Positions 18,606 to 28,126 of a DNA stretch of 64,000 nt are shown piece by piece. Source of the stretch: Flavobacterium sp. Root420 (GTDB lineage: Bacteria; Bacteroidota; Bacteroidia; Flavobacteriales; Flavobacteriaceae); the NCBI RefSeq assembly GCF_001427905.1, contig NZ_LMEF01000007.1, positions 23,184 through 87,183 of the forward strand, in the 5' to 3' direction. Position 1 is the first letter of the stretch. Every line of letters starts with the position of its first letter. The notes beneath the pieces were generated by a model. It was not told the DNA's origin, made no database searches, and saw only the letters and a program-made list of their open reading frames with translations. The translations under genes were made by a program, and so were the position numbers.

Positions 18606-19523
18606 TTATTTCTTCTCAATTAATCCTTTTAAAACTGCTGCAGAAATTGTCGTTATCGTTCCGTGTTTATGTCCTTCCGGAAGGCTTATTTTTGAAGAGA
18701 CATCTTCAAAATGAACAAAATCTTTTGTGCTTGAAGCTTTATAGTTTTTCTCGCCATAATTATCATAATAAATTAGCCATTCTTTGCCGACTTTTACAAC
18801 CGTTGGTCCTTCTGATAAATGCGCTGTAAAAGGCTCAGAACTTTTTCCGAAAGGCCCTAAAGGCGATTTTCCGAAAGCTACCTTTATATTACGCATGGGT
18901 CTGGTGTTGTCTTTCAAAACCAAAACATACTCTTTCTTGGCTTTTTTTACAATCACACAATCAATCACGCTAAAGCCCGGTTCGTAATATAATTTCGTAT
19001 CAGAGAACGTTTTAAAATCTTTCGTTGTTACGTAATACATACGATGATTGTTCTTTTCTTCTTCAATTCCTTTTTCAAATCGAAACGGAATTGTCGATGC
19101 CCAAACAATGATATATTCTTTTTTGACATCATCATAAAAAATTTCCGGAGCCCAAACGTTTACCACTTCCGGTTCGTTTTTCATTACCGGAATGTATTCT
19201 TGTTTTGACCAATGAATCAAATCTTTAGAACTGGCATATCCAAAACCATTTCCGCCTTTCCAGTCGGTTGTCCAAACCAAATGATAGGTGCCGTCAGCCC
19301 CTTTGGTAATCGAAGGATCACGCATAATTTTGCTGGCACCGATTTCAGGTTTTAAGAACGAACCTTCCAAACCTTTCCAGTTGTAGCCGTCTTCACTGTA
19401 GGCTAAATACAAACCTTCAGTCGCCGGTTCCCGAAACGACGTAAAAAGATAAATTTCTTTCTTTTTCTGCGAATAGCTTATCGTAGAAAGGAAAAGGATT
19501 ATTATGATGAATATTTTCTTCAT
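18606..19523 (-). CDS. GH43-type five-bladed propeller glycosidase
   Basis: The chosen start is ATG 19523 (305 aa), which begins at the signal peptide MKKIFIIIILFLSTISYSQ; an ATG at 19550 adds nine residues that overlap a palindrome. The three catalytic acids of GH43 appear in the expected order: Asp69 in MRDPSITK, Asp188 in VIDCVIVK and Glu238 in SEGPTVV, with VWAPEIFYDD between. Length is that of a single-domain member. Family activities include alpha-L-arabinofuranosidase, beta-xylosidase and exo-galactanase, so the target here could be arabinose, xylose or galactose on pectin side chains. It is followed by the propeller protein and preceded by GH28. Confidence 0.85.
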   Translation of the reverse strand: MKKIFIIIILFLSTISYSQKKKEIYLFTSFREPATEGLYLAYSEDGYNWKGLEGSFLKPEIGASKIMRDPSITKGADGTYHLVWTTDWKGGNGFGYASSKDLIHWSKQEYIPVMKNEPEVVNVWAPEIFYDDVKKEYIIVWASTIPFRFEKGIEEEKNNHRMYYVTTKDFKTFSDTKLYYEPGFSVIDCVIVKKAKKEYVLVLKDNTRPMRNIKVAFGKSPLGPFGKSSEPFTAHLSEGPTVVKVGKEWLIYYDNYGEKNYKASSTKDFVHFEDVSSKISLPEGHKHGTITTISAAVLKGLIEKK

Positions 19524-19536
19524 GCTTTTGAAATTA

Positions 19537-19595
19537 AACACTAATTTCACTAATTAACACAAATTGAATTGGTGTAAATCTGTGAAATTAGTGTT
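19537..19595. repeat. Palindrome AACACTAATTTCAC / GTGAAATTAGTGTT
   Basis: Fourteen-base perfect arms (19537-19550 and 19582-19595) occupy the gap between GH28 and GH43. Confidence 0.8.
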
Positions 19596-19606
19596 CTATT
19601 ATTGTG

Positions 19607-21181
19607 CTATTCTGTAATTGCTTTTTTATCCAGGTCTTTTCCTTTTTTTACGACCGTATTTACATTATGGAATACATTGTTTTTTAGGAAAATATTTTTT
19701 GTTTCTTTTCCATCAGCTTCGATGAAAACATCTGTCGCATTAAATGGAAAATTATTGTTGATCATGATATTCGACGCATTTTCAATTTTAATCACCGGGA
19801 CTCCTTTGATTGGTGTCGATGAACCCGCATTGTCTAAAATAAGGTTTTTAGCATCTGATATTTTGAAAGAAGAACCAACTGTTGCATTTACTTTTACATC
19901 GTGAAATTCAATATCTGATGCTGTAATTACCGTAAAACCTTCTTTGCCATCCATATTAATATTCGAGAAAGAAATGTTCTGAATTGGCATTTCGGAAATT
20001 CCACGAACAAATCCCGCTTTATTTACATTTCCACCCGTAACATTACTGATGTGAATGTTTCTGAAAGTTGGCGTACGTTCTGTAACCGGTTCTGCCGCAT
20101 TATCTTTATCATAAAACAAATCCAAAATAATAGCTTCTTCCTTGATGTTTTTCATCACAATATTATCTACACGAATATCTTCTACAACTCCTCCACGACC
20201 ACGAGCAGATTTAATACGGATTCCACGATCCGTTCCGTCAAAAACACAATTTGAAATCGTGACTTTTTTGATTCCCCCCGACATTTCACTTCCAATAACA
20301 ACACCGCCATGACCGCTTAACATCGTGCAATTGGTGATGGTTACGTTTTCAGTTGCTTTTCCGTATTTACGGCCATCGGCATCTCTGCCCGATTTAATGG
20401 TAATACAATCATCTCCAACACTGATATGGCAATTCGAAATATGAACGTTTGTACAGGAAGAAGGATTAATTCCGTCTGTATTGGGTGAATGCGGATTAAA
20501 AATTGAAATTCCGGTAACCGTTACGTTATCACAAAATTCAGGATTGATCGTCCAGAAAGGAGAATTCTGAAAAGTAACACCTTCAATCAAAATGTTTTTA
20601 CAGCCATACGCCTGAAAGAAAGAAGGTCGGAAAAAGTGTTTGTCAATCGTTCTTTTATAGTAAGGCTCATACACAATTCCTTTGTTTTGCTCGGTCCACA
20701 TTTTTTGGTATTTGGTTTCGGGAATTGGGCCTTTGGCAGTTTCGATTCGGTACACTTCATTCCACCACGCTTTTCCCTGACCGTCGATTACACCTCTTCC
20801 TTTGATGGTGATATTTTCGGCATCTTTGGCATAAAATAATGGCGAGAAAGATTTCATTACCAATCCTTCATAACGCATTTCGACATACGGTAAATAATCA
20901 TCAAAATTGTCTGAAAACTTCAAAAGCGCACCCGAATCCAAATGAATCGTGATGTTACTTTTTAATTTTAAAGCCCCCGTTAAATATTCCCCGGCAGGGA
21001 AAAAAATGGTTCCGCCACCATTCTTTGAAGCTTTTTCAATAGCATTCTGAATGGCTTCGGTGCATTTTATTCCTTTGTTATTTCCGCCTTCATTCAGGAT
21101 ATTCAGCCAGCCATCGTTAGCGAAAGCGGTGTTGAATCCTGTGATGAAGAATAATACTATTATAATGTTTTTGATTTTCAT
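19607..21181 (-). CDS. GH28 polygalacturonase-type hydrolase
   Basis: This 524-aa secreted protein has a signal peptide ending NTAFA. It is a right-handed beta-helix with the full GH28 set: NTDG (Asp236), GDDC (Asp257, Asp258), GHGG (His291) and RIK (about 320-322). Asp236 and the Asp pair are the catalytic acids, and the RIK arginine and lysine bind substrate carboxylate. The N-terminal extension to residue 230 contains a Gly-Gly-GTIFFPAGEYL pectate-lyase-type start. GH28 enzymes act on polygalacturonate or rhamnogalacturonan, as endo- or exo-hydrolases; the sequence alone does not settle which. It sits next to GH43 and GH140 genes. Confidence 0.92.
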   Translation of the reverse strand: MKIKNIIIVLFFITGFNTAFANDGWLNILNEGGNNKGIKCTEAIQNAIEKASKNGGGTIFFPAGEYLTGALKLKSNITIHLDSGALLKFSDNFDDYLPYVEMRYEGLVMKSFSPLFYAKDAENITIKGRGVIDGQGKAWWNEVYRIETAKGPIPETKYQKMWTEQNKGIVYEPYYKRTIDKHFFRPSFFQAYGCKNILIEGVTFQNSPFWTINPEFCDNVTVTGISIFNPHSPNTDGINPSSCTNVHISNCHISVGDDCITIKSGRDADGRKYGKATENVTITNCTMLSGHGGVVIGSEMSGGIKKVTISNCVFDGTDRGIRIKSARGRGGVVEDIRVDNIVMKNIKEEAIILDLFYDKDNAAEPVTERTPTFRNIHISNVTGGNVNKAGFVRGISEMPIQNISFSNINMDGKEGFTVITASDIEFHDVKVNATVGSSFKISDAKNLILDNAGSSTPIKGVPVIKIENASNIMINNNFPFNATDVFIEADGKETKNIFLKNNVFHNVNTVVKKGKDLDKKAITE

Positions 21182-21185
21182 AATG

Positions 21186-21327
21186 TTTTTGGTTTCTCGC
21201 AGATCTTGCAGATTTTGGCAGATCAGCGCAGATTTATTGTTAAAAAAATCTGCAGAATCTGCTTAGATCCTTTTTAAATCTGCGTGAAATTTTTGCTCGC
21301 AGATTTAGCAGATTGCGCGGATTTTTT
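21186..21327. repeat. GCAGATTT-type palindrome cluster
   Basis: Several CTCGCAGAT, AAATCTGC and GCAGATTTAGCAGATT units in both orientations form a multi-arm hairpin region between the GH140 and GH28 genes. Confidence 0.65.
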
Positions 21328-21342
21328 CTAATATTATTGCGT

Positions 21343-22743
21343 TTAATTAGATCTCAAAATCAAAACCCAGTCATTACCATCTTTTTTAATTCCCAAAGGC
21401 TGGAACTCTTTGGTTCCTGTATTATTAATACTTCCAATTTTGATTTCTTTTCCGTTTCTTGGATTGTACCAGCTTGCTTTTACTTTATCACCAGCAATTT
21501 TTCCCATATTCACTTCCATTCTTTTCCCGTTGTAAGTGTAAATCAAAGCATAGTTTTGTCCTCTTATTGCTGCCAGATAATCATATCGTGATCCTTGGTT
21601 TGCGATTAAAGTTTCATCTGGAACTCCTTCTAAAAACGGAAATTGCAACATCAGCTTTTTAATGTAAATCATTTGTTTAGCGCCCGGGGCATTAATAGCT
21701 GAAGTCCATAATTCTTTGTTTCCGTAAGCTGGTTTATCACCTTTTCGGAACATTTGCATTACCGCATTATGTCCGTATGTATAACCTGCAGCGCCTGATA
21801 AAACCGACCAATATCCATAACGGCGAACGTCACTTGCTGTCCATTTTGGCTGTAAAGTATCGTGTAAACCATGCGGAATTCCTTCATAAGACGGCTCCCC
21901 GTCCAGCGTAGGTTTTGTTGGTTTTAATTCGAAATCTCTTAAAACGAATTTATAATTGTCTTCTTTGAAATTTGTTTTCACTGAATCCTGGTCGTATCTT
22001 CTGTGACCCGATTGAAACATATTGAAATCTAACCATTTTGCGTTATGATAATTTTCAGAAGAATCGGTTCTTCCAAAAGGATGAAAAGTCACTAACTGAT
22101 CTGGATTGCTGGTTTTCAACGTACTTCCAATCGCATTCCAGATATCCATAAATTCGTTTCCGTGTGTATCACCTCCATTTAACCAAATCACGTTGGTTTT
22201 GTTTTTATAACGATTGGCCAAAAACGTTGCATATTCAATTGCTTGTTCTTTGCTAACTTTATTTCCTTTTGAAACATTGGTTCCCCAAACAGGAACCATC
22301 GCAAGGTAAATTCCGTTCTTGCGAGCTACTTCTAAAGTATAATCTACGTGGTCCCAATAGTCGTATTCTTTTTTGCTATTGAAATTATTTCCAGCCGTAA
22401 TGAAAGGTTTAGAAACATCCTCGTTAATCAAAGCGGCACTTCCATAAATATTTACAGCGTTGATGTTATGCAAAACCATCACCTGAACAACATTAAATCC
22501 TTTTGCTTTTCGGTCCTTAAAATATTTATCTACTCCTGCTCTGTCCAGTTTTCCGAATGTCAGCCAACCGGTATCGCCTAACCAGAAAAACGGTTTCTCG
22601 TCTTCGGTTACAAAATAATGCTGGTTTTTTGAAACCTTAATTTTTGGCAAAGCGCCTTTTTCTGCAGATTGAGAATATCCGCTTTGTGCAGTTAGCAGAA
22701 AGCTTAGACCGAGGGCGTATAGATATTTAATTTTCAGATTCAT
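21343..22743 (-). CDS. GH140-type (DUF4038) apiosidase-like hydrolase
   Basis: The chosen start is ATG 22743 (466 aa), the first residue of a clear signal peptide ending SGYSQ at residue 25; an ATG at 22794 adds 17 residues read from a palindrome. The catalytic TIM barrel begins with PFFWLGDTGW (about residues 51-60) and continues with RKAKGFNVVQVMVLH, YLAMVPVWGTN, NVIWLNGGDTHG and LDGEPSYEGIPHG, all typical of DUF4038. The C-terminal 90 residues (YNGKRMEVNMGKI, VKASWYNPRNG, DWVLIL) are the small beta-sandwich paired with DUF4038 in GH140. The founding member, BT1012 of B. theta, removes apiose from RG-II side chains. This is one of the best indicators of RG-II as the substrate of the locus. 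Confidence 0.85.
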   Translation of the reverse strand: MNLKIKYLYALGLSFLLTAQSGYSQSAEKGALPKIKVSKNQHYFVTEDEKPFFWLGDTGWLTFGKLDRAGVDKYFKDRKAKGFNVVQVMVLHNINAVNIYGSAALINEDVSKPFITAGNNFNSKKEYDYWDHVDYTLEVARKNGIYLAMVPVWGTNVSKGNKVSKEQAIEYATFLANRYKNKTNVIWLNGGDTHGNEFMDIWNAIGSTLKTSNPDQLVTFHPFGRTDSSENYHNAKWLDFNMFQSGHRRYDQDSVKTNFKEDNYKFVLRDFELKPTKPTLDGEPSYEGIPHGLHDTLQPKWTASDVRRYGYWSVLSGAAGYTYGHNAVMQMFRKGDKPAYGNKELWTSAINAPGAKQMIYIKKLMLQFPFLEGVPDETLIANQGSRYDYLAAIRGQNYALIYTYNGKRMEVNMGKIAGDKVKASWYNPRNGKEIKIGSINNTGTKEFQPLGIKKDGNDWVLILRSN

Positions 22744-22781
22744 TTTGGTTTTATTTTGAATTATTTTTTTTGCGTTTATTA

Positions 22782-22841
22782 GCCACGAATTCACGAATTT
22801 TTTAATTTCAGCACAATTAGAATAATTCGTGAATTCGTGGC
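22782..22841. repeat. Palindrome GCCACGAATTCACGAATT / AATTCGTGAATTCGTGGC
   Basis: Same arms as 12075-12169 with a shorter loop. It lies between the 1052-aa gene and the GH140 gene. Confidence 0.8.
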
Positions 22842-22852
22842 TAACTACTATT

Positions 22853-25800
22853 TTATTTTTTTACTACAAAAAGTACTTTTTCTTTTATTTCAGAAGCCGG
22901 AATGGTAGCATTTTTCCCGCCTTTGATGTTTGCTTTTTTAGTGAAATTTCCGGTTGCAGCGTTTATGGCGTAAACTTCGAAATCTCCTTTATAAGCTGAA
23001 AGATCAAGGGTTACTTCTTTTTCATTTTTAATATAAAAAAGATAACTGTTTCCTTTATTTTCTAATTTCCAGATGTTGTCTGAAAACGTATTTCCTTCAA
23101 CTAATTTCATTTGGCTTAAAGCCGAATAAAATTCCGGAAGCGCGATTTTTGGAATATTAGGTAATGACGCTCCTGCCATTAATGCTGGCCATCCAAATCT
23201 TGAAGATCCGTCAGTTGAATATAAAATTACTTTATCCCGATATTTTTCGCGGTATTCACGAACGGCGCGATACACCTGATCGTCTGTTTCTTTTCCGGTT
23301 TTTAGTTTTCTCGCATGTTGTCTTGGTGCTAAATTTAAACCGCCTTGTGGCGCATACGCTGAGCCGTCTTCTTTGTAATACCAGTAACGAATATCAATTG
23401 CGTCTACTGTTTTGGTTCTTTGAGCATCATTCAAAATGGCGTCCTGAACATCTTTGGTAGCACTTAAACCAATAATTCCTTTTTTGCCGGTTTCGTCTTT
23501 CCACTTCTGAACTTCATCAATCCAAAATTGCATAAAGTGAAGCGGTCCAGTATATTCGGCACTTGTCAACTGAATTACGTTGCTGTTGTCCTGAAAGTTT
23601 TCCAATGATTTACGAATAAATCCCTGATGTAATTTTCTTCTCGCAGGACTGTTAACATCATAAAACTGTTCGGCCATAAAAATACGTTTATCACCTGCAT
23701 AAGGCGGCGGCTCCGGAAAACCTGTACTATTAATATTATTTGCCGAACGCCATGGAGAGCTTGCCCAATGCGCACCAGCCTCTATAATATTATGCTGAAA
23801 ATATTGCTGATTGACTAATAATTGTCCTTTGGTTTCTGCCAAATCAGCAAAAAGTGATAGACGATCCCAATACCAGTCATTGAATTTTGTCAAATCATAT
23901 TTACTCAATTGATCCCAAGCCAAATCTTGGCCGCTTCTTGCAAATGGCTGCTCATAAAACGGAGGCCAGACATCAGCATCAAAGCGGCGAACTCTTTCGT
24001 GATCGTCCATTCTGCGCTCGTACCATAAACCGTAGTTATGTTCTAAAGCAACCATATTATTGGTACTTAAATAATCTGTTACTTCACTGATGTTATCCGT
24101 AAGTCCGGTTCCTGTTCTTCCGGGAACAAATCTCGTAACATGAGGCAATGACTTTGATAAATCAGTATCTCTCAAACTTCCTCTCCACCAAGGCACACTT
24201 AATCTATTTCCGGCAATTACTTTTCCGTCATAAGTCAACCAGCCGTTTTGAGTCACTACTTTAGTATTGGAACTATTATTTTGTGTGGAATTTATTTTTA
24301 AATCATTCGCATTTTTTAAACCTGAAGCATTTGTATCGATTGGATTCGCTTTCGAAACTTCGGCAATCCATTCTAATAAACTCTCTTTTGGAGCCACAGA
24401 ATTTTTAGTTAATTCCTGTGCTACTTCGACAGCCGGACTTGATGACGGTTCAGAACCTAAATCATAAATAAATGCTTTCACAGGAAGTTGTCCCAAGCGA
24501 CTTTCTAATTGTGCGTAAAACAAACTTCTCGGGCTGATATGACCGTTTACCTCTTTCCAGTGACCATCGCCTGCCATAATTCCGCCCCAAACCCCAAAAG
24601 CCCAGTTTTGTGCTGTTGGTGGACTATACAATTCTATTTTAGATGCCGACGTTTCCCAGATCACACTATTCGCTGCTGTCCATCCTGCGCCTCTGCCGTT
24701 TTGTTCTCTATTATTATAACTTAAAGCATGTCCGTCTATATAAGTAACATCAAACAATACTCCGGTTGCCCAGCTTCCAATCGCGCCACTATTATTGAAA
24801 GGCAAGTAGGATTCGCATTGTATAAACACATTTGGCCCTGTAGTTCCAAATCCACCTACTGCAAAATCGTGGTACCCATATTCTGAATAACAACGTTGAA
24901 ATAAGGTTTGTTGCCCTTCTGTATAAAAAGTATGACGTCTAAAACCACCGATTTCCGAAACGGGTTCGGTTGCGATACAATCTTCAACGGTAATTTGTTG
25001 AGCCGATTTTAATAACGCTACGGCACCACCAGAAAAATGCTTGAAATTCACTTGTTTCACCCAGGCATTCTTCGTGTTTTCGATGCTAATTCCTAACCAT
25101 CTGTGTTCTTCGTCTTTTGGTTTTGACTGATCATAAGTTGATTTCATCAGAATATTTTCGATTCCGATTTCCTCAATTCTTCCTGGCCATGAATAAACTG
25201 TTGCTTTTGACGGTCCGTAAACCTCATCCAAAGTCATAGTCAACGGCGCGTTTAATGTCACTTCATTACCATTGATTTTGGTAACCACTCTGTTCCAGCT
25301 AATATCCCAATCATTTTTTTTCCATCCAACCCAACCGGTTTCGGCTCCAAAATCATCCATTTTTAACTCTTTAATCCAATTATCAGTTAAAGGTTTGGTG
25401 ATGATAATTTCATCAGATGATTTTAATTTAGCAGTATTTTTTAATTGAATTTTTGTTGTTCCAAGTGGTGTATAACTTGTATTGAATTCAACGGTTTCAC
25501 CCAGTTTTTTATCATCAACGCCTAAAATTCTAATGACAGCCTCTCTTTTTAATCCGGTTCCCAAAAGAATGGTTCCGTCTTCACTGTTTCCGCTTCCGCG
25601 TAAAACCACTCCCGATTTTCTGATGAATAAAGTTCCGCCGATTTTAAATGTTCCTTTGTCTAAAAGAACAGCACCGCGAAAACCTGATTTATTGGGTTTC
25701 AAATTACTCACATAATCAATTGCAGCCTGAATTCGTTGGGTTGCATCTTCTTCTTGTTTCGGAACAAAAATTTTATTCTCCACATTTGGAATTGCTTTTT

Positions 25801-26011
25801 CAGAAGTCCTATATCCTGCATACGAAAAATCAGGAATTTGATTTTCTTTAGCATCCATAGTAAAAGAAAGTTTTCCTTCTTTTGTTTTTACGATATCAGG
25901 GAAAGTGTTTTGGGCTGTTCCGATGTTTGCATTTAAAAACAAAGCGAAACAAAACACAAACAGTTTGTTTTTTTGAAGAGGGATTATATTTTTTAGATAA
26001 GTAAAATTCAC
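22853..26011 (-). CDS. Two-part protein: pectate-lyase-like beta-helix plus DUF6298-type TIM-barrel region
   Basis: This 1052-aa secreted protein starts at GTG 26011; there is no later Met before the signal peptide end (NIGTAQ). Residues about 75-520 form a right-handed beta-helix (FRGAVLLDKGTFKIGGTLFI at its start, ITVEDCIATEP, HTFYTEGQQTLFQRCYSEYG). From about residue 590 (NGWLTYDGKVIAGNR, VPWWRGSLRD) a second globular region follows, with LEHNYGLWYERRMDDHERVR, QLTSAEYTGPLHFMQFWIDEV, IDIRYWYYKEDG and RDKVILYSTDGSSRFG, in the alternation of a TIM-barrel glycosidase, and a small C-terminal beta-sandwich. This arrangement fits proteins named DUF6298. Enzymatic function is not established; a pectin-cutting or exo-glycosidase role is inferred from context. 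Confidence 0.65.
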   Translation of the reverse strand: MNFTYLKNIIPLQKNKLFVFCFALFLNANIGTAQNTFPDIVKTKEGKLSFTMDAKENQIPDFSYAGYRTSEKAIPNVENKIFVPKQEEDATQRIQAAIDYVSNLKPNKSGFRGAVLLDKGTFKIGGTLFIRKSGVVLRGSGNSEDGTILLGTGLKREAVIRILGVDDKKLGETVEFNTSYTPLGTTKIQLKNTAKLKSSDEIIITKPLTDNWIKELKMDDFGAETGWVGWKKNDWDISWNRVVTKINGNEVTLNAPLTMTLDEVYGPSKATVYSWPGRIEEIGIENILMKSTYDQSKPKDEEHRWLGISIENTKNAWVKQVNFKHFSGGAVALLKSAQQITVEDCIATEPVSEIGGFRRHTFYTEGQQTLFQRCYSEYGYHDFAVGGFGTTGPNVFIQCESYLPFNNSGAIGSWATGVLFDVTYIDGHALSYNNREQNGRGAGWTAANSVIWETSASKIELYSPPTAQNWAFGVWGGIMAGDGHWKEVNGHISPRSLFYAQLESRLGQLPVKAFIYDLGSEPSSSPAVEVAQELTKNSVAPKESLLEWIAEVSKANPIDTNASGLKNANDLKINSTQNNSSNTKVVTQNGWLTYDGKVIAGNRLSVPWWRGSLRDTDLSKSLPHVTRFVPGRTGTGLTDNISEVTDYLSTNNMVALEHNYGLWYERRMDDHERVRRFDADVWPPFYEQPFARSGQDLAWDQLSKYDLTKFNDWYWDRLSLFADLAETKGQLLVNQQYFQHNIIEAGAHWASSPWRSANNINSTGFPEPPPYAGDKRIFMAEQFYDVNSPARRKLHQGFIRKSLENFQDNSNVIQLTSAEYTGPLHFMQFWIDEVQKWKDETGKKGIIGLSATKDVQDAILNDAQRTKTVDAIDIRYWYYKEDGSAYAPQGGLNLAPRQHARKLKTGKETDDQVYRAVREYREKYRDKVILYSTDGSSRFGWPALMAGASLPNIPKIALPEFYSALSQMKLVEGNTFSDNIWKLENKGNSYLFYIKNEKEVTLDLSAYKGDFEVYAINAATGNFTKKANIKGGKNATIPASEIKEKVLFVVKK

Positions 26012-26324
26012 CTTAATTTTATTTTAGATTTCTGAGTTTAGATTTTAGATTTAAAATTAGCCATTTAAGGACTAATAAATCTCTAAAATCCTACTTCGCC
26101 ATCTTGTCAATTTCGACCAAGGAGAAATCACACTAGAAATTCCGCTTTGCAAATCGCCAATCTTTGTCGAGTTACGCGTGTGATTTCTCCTTCGTCGAAA
26201 TGACAAACTTTGAACTTATTTTAATTTTAAATTTTCGAGTTTAGATTATTTTGAAAGTAGTTTCTCATTTGAGAATCTTGTCTCTTTGCTCTTTATTCTA
26301 TTCTCTATATTCCATCTTCTAAAT
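26012..26324. other. 313-bp gap with one inverted-repeat element
   Basis: Between the second PL1 gene and the 1052-aa gene. It holds the element at 26104-26206 and A/T-rich flanks with TTTAGATTT repeats. No coding frame of note. Confidence 0.6.
26104..26206. repeat. Inverted-repeat element TTGTCAATTTCGACC / GTCGAAATGACAA
   Basis: About 100 bp with arms of about 30 bp (GGAGAAATCACAC and GTGTGATTTCTCC pair exactly) and the shared core CAATCTTTGTCGAGTTACG. Second full copy of the family seen at 9410, 49184 and 55833. Confidence 0.8.
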
Positions 26325-28025
26325 TTACTGCAATAACACTTTCGACAATGTATCCGTATTATTTTCAAATTTGGTCCAGTCTACTTTTTTAGTCGGATCG
26401 ATTCCGTTAAAGTATTTTTCAAGATTGGTATAACCATCTCCATTTGAATCTTTATTAGCATCAGAAGCGTCATTTGGATTCAAACCAAATTTCTTTTCCC
26501 ATGCATCCGGAATTCCGTCGTTATCAGAATCTTTATAAGCTTTTCCTTTGTATTCCGGATATCCGCCAACCTGATTTGGATTGGTAATAATTCCTTTTTT
26601 ATACGAATCAGCTGGTAATCTTCTTTTGATAAATGCCGCACCAATTGCATTTTCTAAACCGTCTTTCGCTTCAATTTTCCCTGTCCGAACTTGTTTAATT
26701 ACGCGTTCATCAACGGCATCTCTTTTTGGTAAAGTTGCTCCAACATTTTTCAATACAAATTCATATGCTTCTTCTGCCTTCATGATTGTAATATTTGGCA
26801 TTGAGAATGCTTTTGGTTGTTTAATACTTTCTAAATAACCTTTGGTTTCTTCAGCTGAAAGATCTTCTAATTGTATGCCGCCGTTCCAGTTATCTGCTGT
26901 AACTTCCGGAGATCCGTCAATATAATTTCCGGCAACATATGCTCTTCCGTATGTTTTAGGTTTCATATATCCAGATTCCGGTTTTAGAATTCTGTAACGA
27001 ATTGGCTGATCTGTTGGTGTTATGGGTCCCGGTTTAAAATAATTATTGATGATGTTGAACATCGAACGATAATCACCTCCGTCCAAAGAACGATTCCACC
27101 AGTTGAAAATCACATTATTTACAAAATTAAAATCACCATACATTCCGATAGAAGCATTTCTTGAAATGTTATCGGCCCATAAGTTACGCATAAATGTGCT
27201 ATTTAAACCACCAATTGTACTTCCAAATGCATGATTGTAAGTATCTAAGCCTTCAGAAGAGATTGTATTTTGAATGGTAATATTACAGGCAGGCAATTTT
27301 TCCAGTTTTGATTTGTCATTTGCCTGAAACTGGTGTCGGTATAAGGAGATGTTTTCATCTAATCCCCAGCTTACAGAACAGTGATCTACAATAATGTTCC
27401 CAATAGGATTTCCGCCCAGCGCATCATCTCTACGGGTAACTTCAGTTTCACCTCTGCGGAAACGCATATGTCTGATAATTACGTCGTGTGTATCAATTTC
27501 CAATGTTTCTCCGGCAATACAAATTCCATCGCCAGGAGCAGTTTGTCCGGCAATGGTAACATACGGCGCGCGCATGCTGATGCGTTTTTTTAATTTGATG
27601 ATTCCTGAAACGTTGAATACGATTGTTCTCGCTCCAACAGCTTCACAAGCTTCCCTGAAAGTTCCTTTTCCGCTGTCTTCCAAACTGGTTACAACAAATA
27701 TTTTTCCGCCTCTTCCGCCTGGTGTAAAAGCACCACCGCCTTCAGCTCCCGGGAAAGCAGGAATATCGGAATGAACAAAATCTTTAGGATAAGAAGCCCA
27801 AGGCAAATACGGGCGGCCTAATTTGGCTTCCGCCTGAATCGTACTATAATTAGCTGTCCAGATTTCGGCCAGTCTTTTTTCTTCATCGGCTAAAATCGCA
27901 TCAGTTTTATCCTGAAGCGGTTTTGGGATTTCTGGGTATTGTGCATACGCTGTAGAGAAGAAAGAACAAAATGACAGGATCATCATTGTTCTTTTCAGGG
28001 TGGTCTTTTGGAAATTGTTTTTCAT
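26325..28025 (-). CDS. PL1 pectate lyase-type protein with C-terminal Ca-binding repeats
   Basis: This 566-aa secreted protein has a signal peptide ending STAYAQ (residue 29). After a helical spacer, the lyase domain begins with IPAFPGAEGGG (about 88-98) and GGRGG (103-107), followed by VTIAGQTAPGDGICI (about 156-170), IIRHMRFRRGE and VDHCSVSWGLDE (213-224), the PL1 core with the Asp/His and Ca-binding positions. Residues 495-544 (DSDNDGIPDAWE, DSNGDGYTNLE) are thrombospondin type 3/EF-hand-like calcium loops that may end with a docking or structural role. It would cleave homogalacturonan by beta-elimination. It is a paralogue of the 28884-30587 protein, with a DUF3826 gene between them. Confidence 0.85.
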   Translation of the reverse strand: MKNNFQKTTLKRTMMILSFCSFFSTAYAQYPEIPKPLQDKTDAILADEEKRLAEIWTANYSTIQAEAKLGRPYLPWASYPKDFVHSDIPAFPGAEGGGAFTPGGRGGKIFVVTSLEDSGKGTFREACEAVGARTIVFNVSGIIKLKKRISMRAPYVTIAGQTAPGDGICIAGETLEIDTHDVIIRHMRFRRGETEVTRRDDALGGNPIGNIIVDHCSVSWGLDENISLYRHQFQANDKSKLEKLPACNITIQNTISSEGLDTYNHAFGSTIGGLNSTFMRNLWADNISRNASIGMYGDFNFVNNVIFNWWNRSLDGGDYRSMFNIINNYFKPGPITPTDQPIRYRILKPESGYMKPKTYGRAYVAGNYIDGSPEVTADNWNGGIQLEDLSAEETKGYLESIKQPKAFSMPNITIMKAEEAYEFVLKNVGATLPKRDAVDERVIKQVRTGKIEAKDGLENAIGAAFIKRRLPADSYKKGIITNPNQVGGYPEYKGKAYKDSDNDGIPDAWEKKFGLNPNDASDANKDSNGDGYTNLEKYFNGIDPTKKVDWTKFENNTDTLSKVLLQ

Positions 28026-28126
28026 GAGAGTTAGTCTGAAGTTTATAGGTTAGAACAGTTTGACACTATAATTTATAAAAGGTTTAATTTAAAAATGTTA
28101 AATTAACACTTATTAAAAATTAGCCT

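Noticed and set aside
23575..23775. Minus-strand frame inside the 1052-aa gene
   Set aside because: Out-of-frame shadow within a clear, long coding region.
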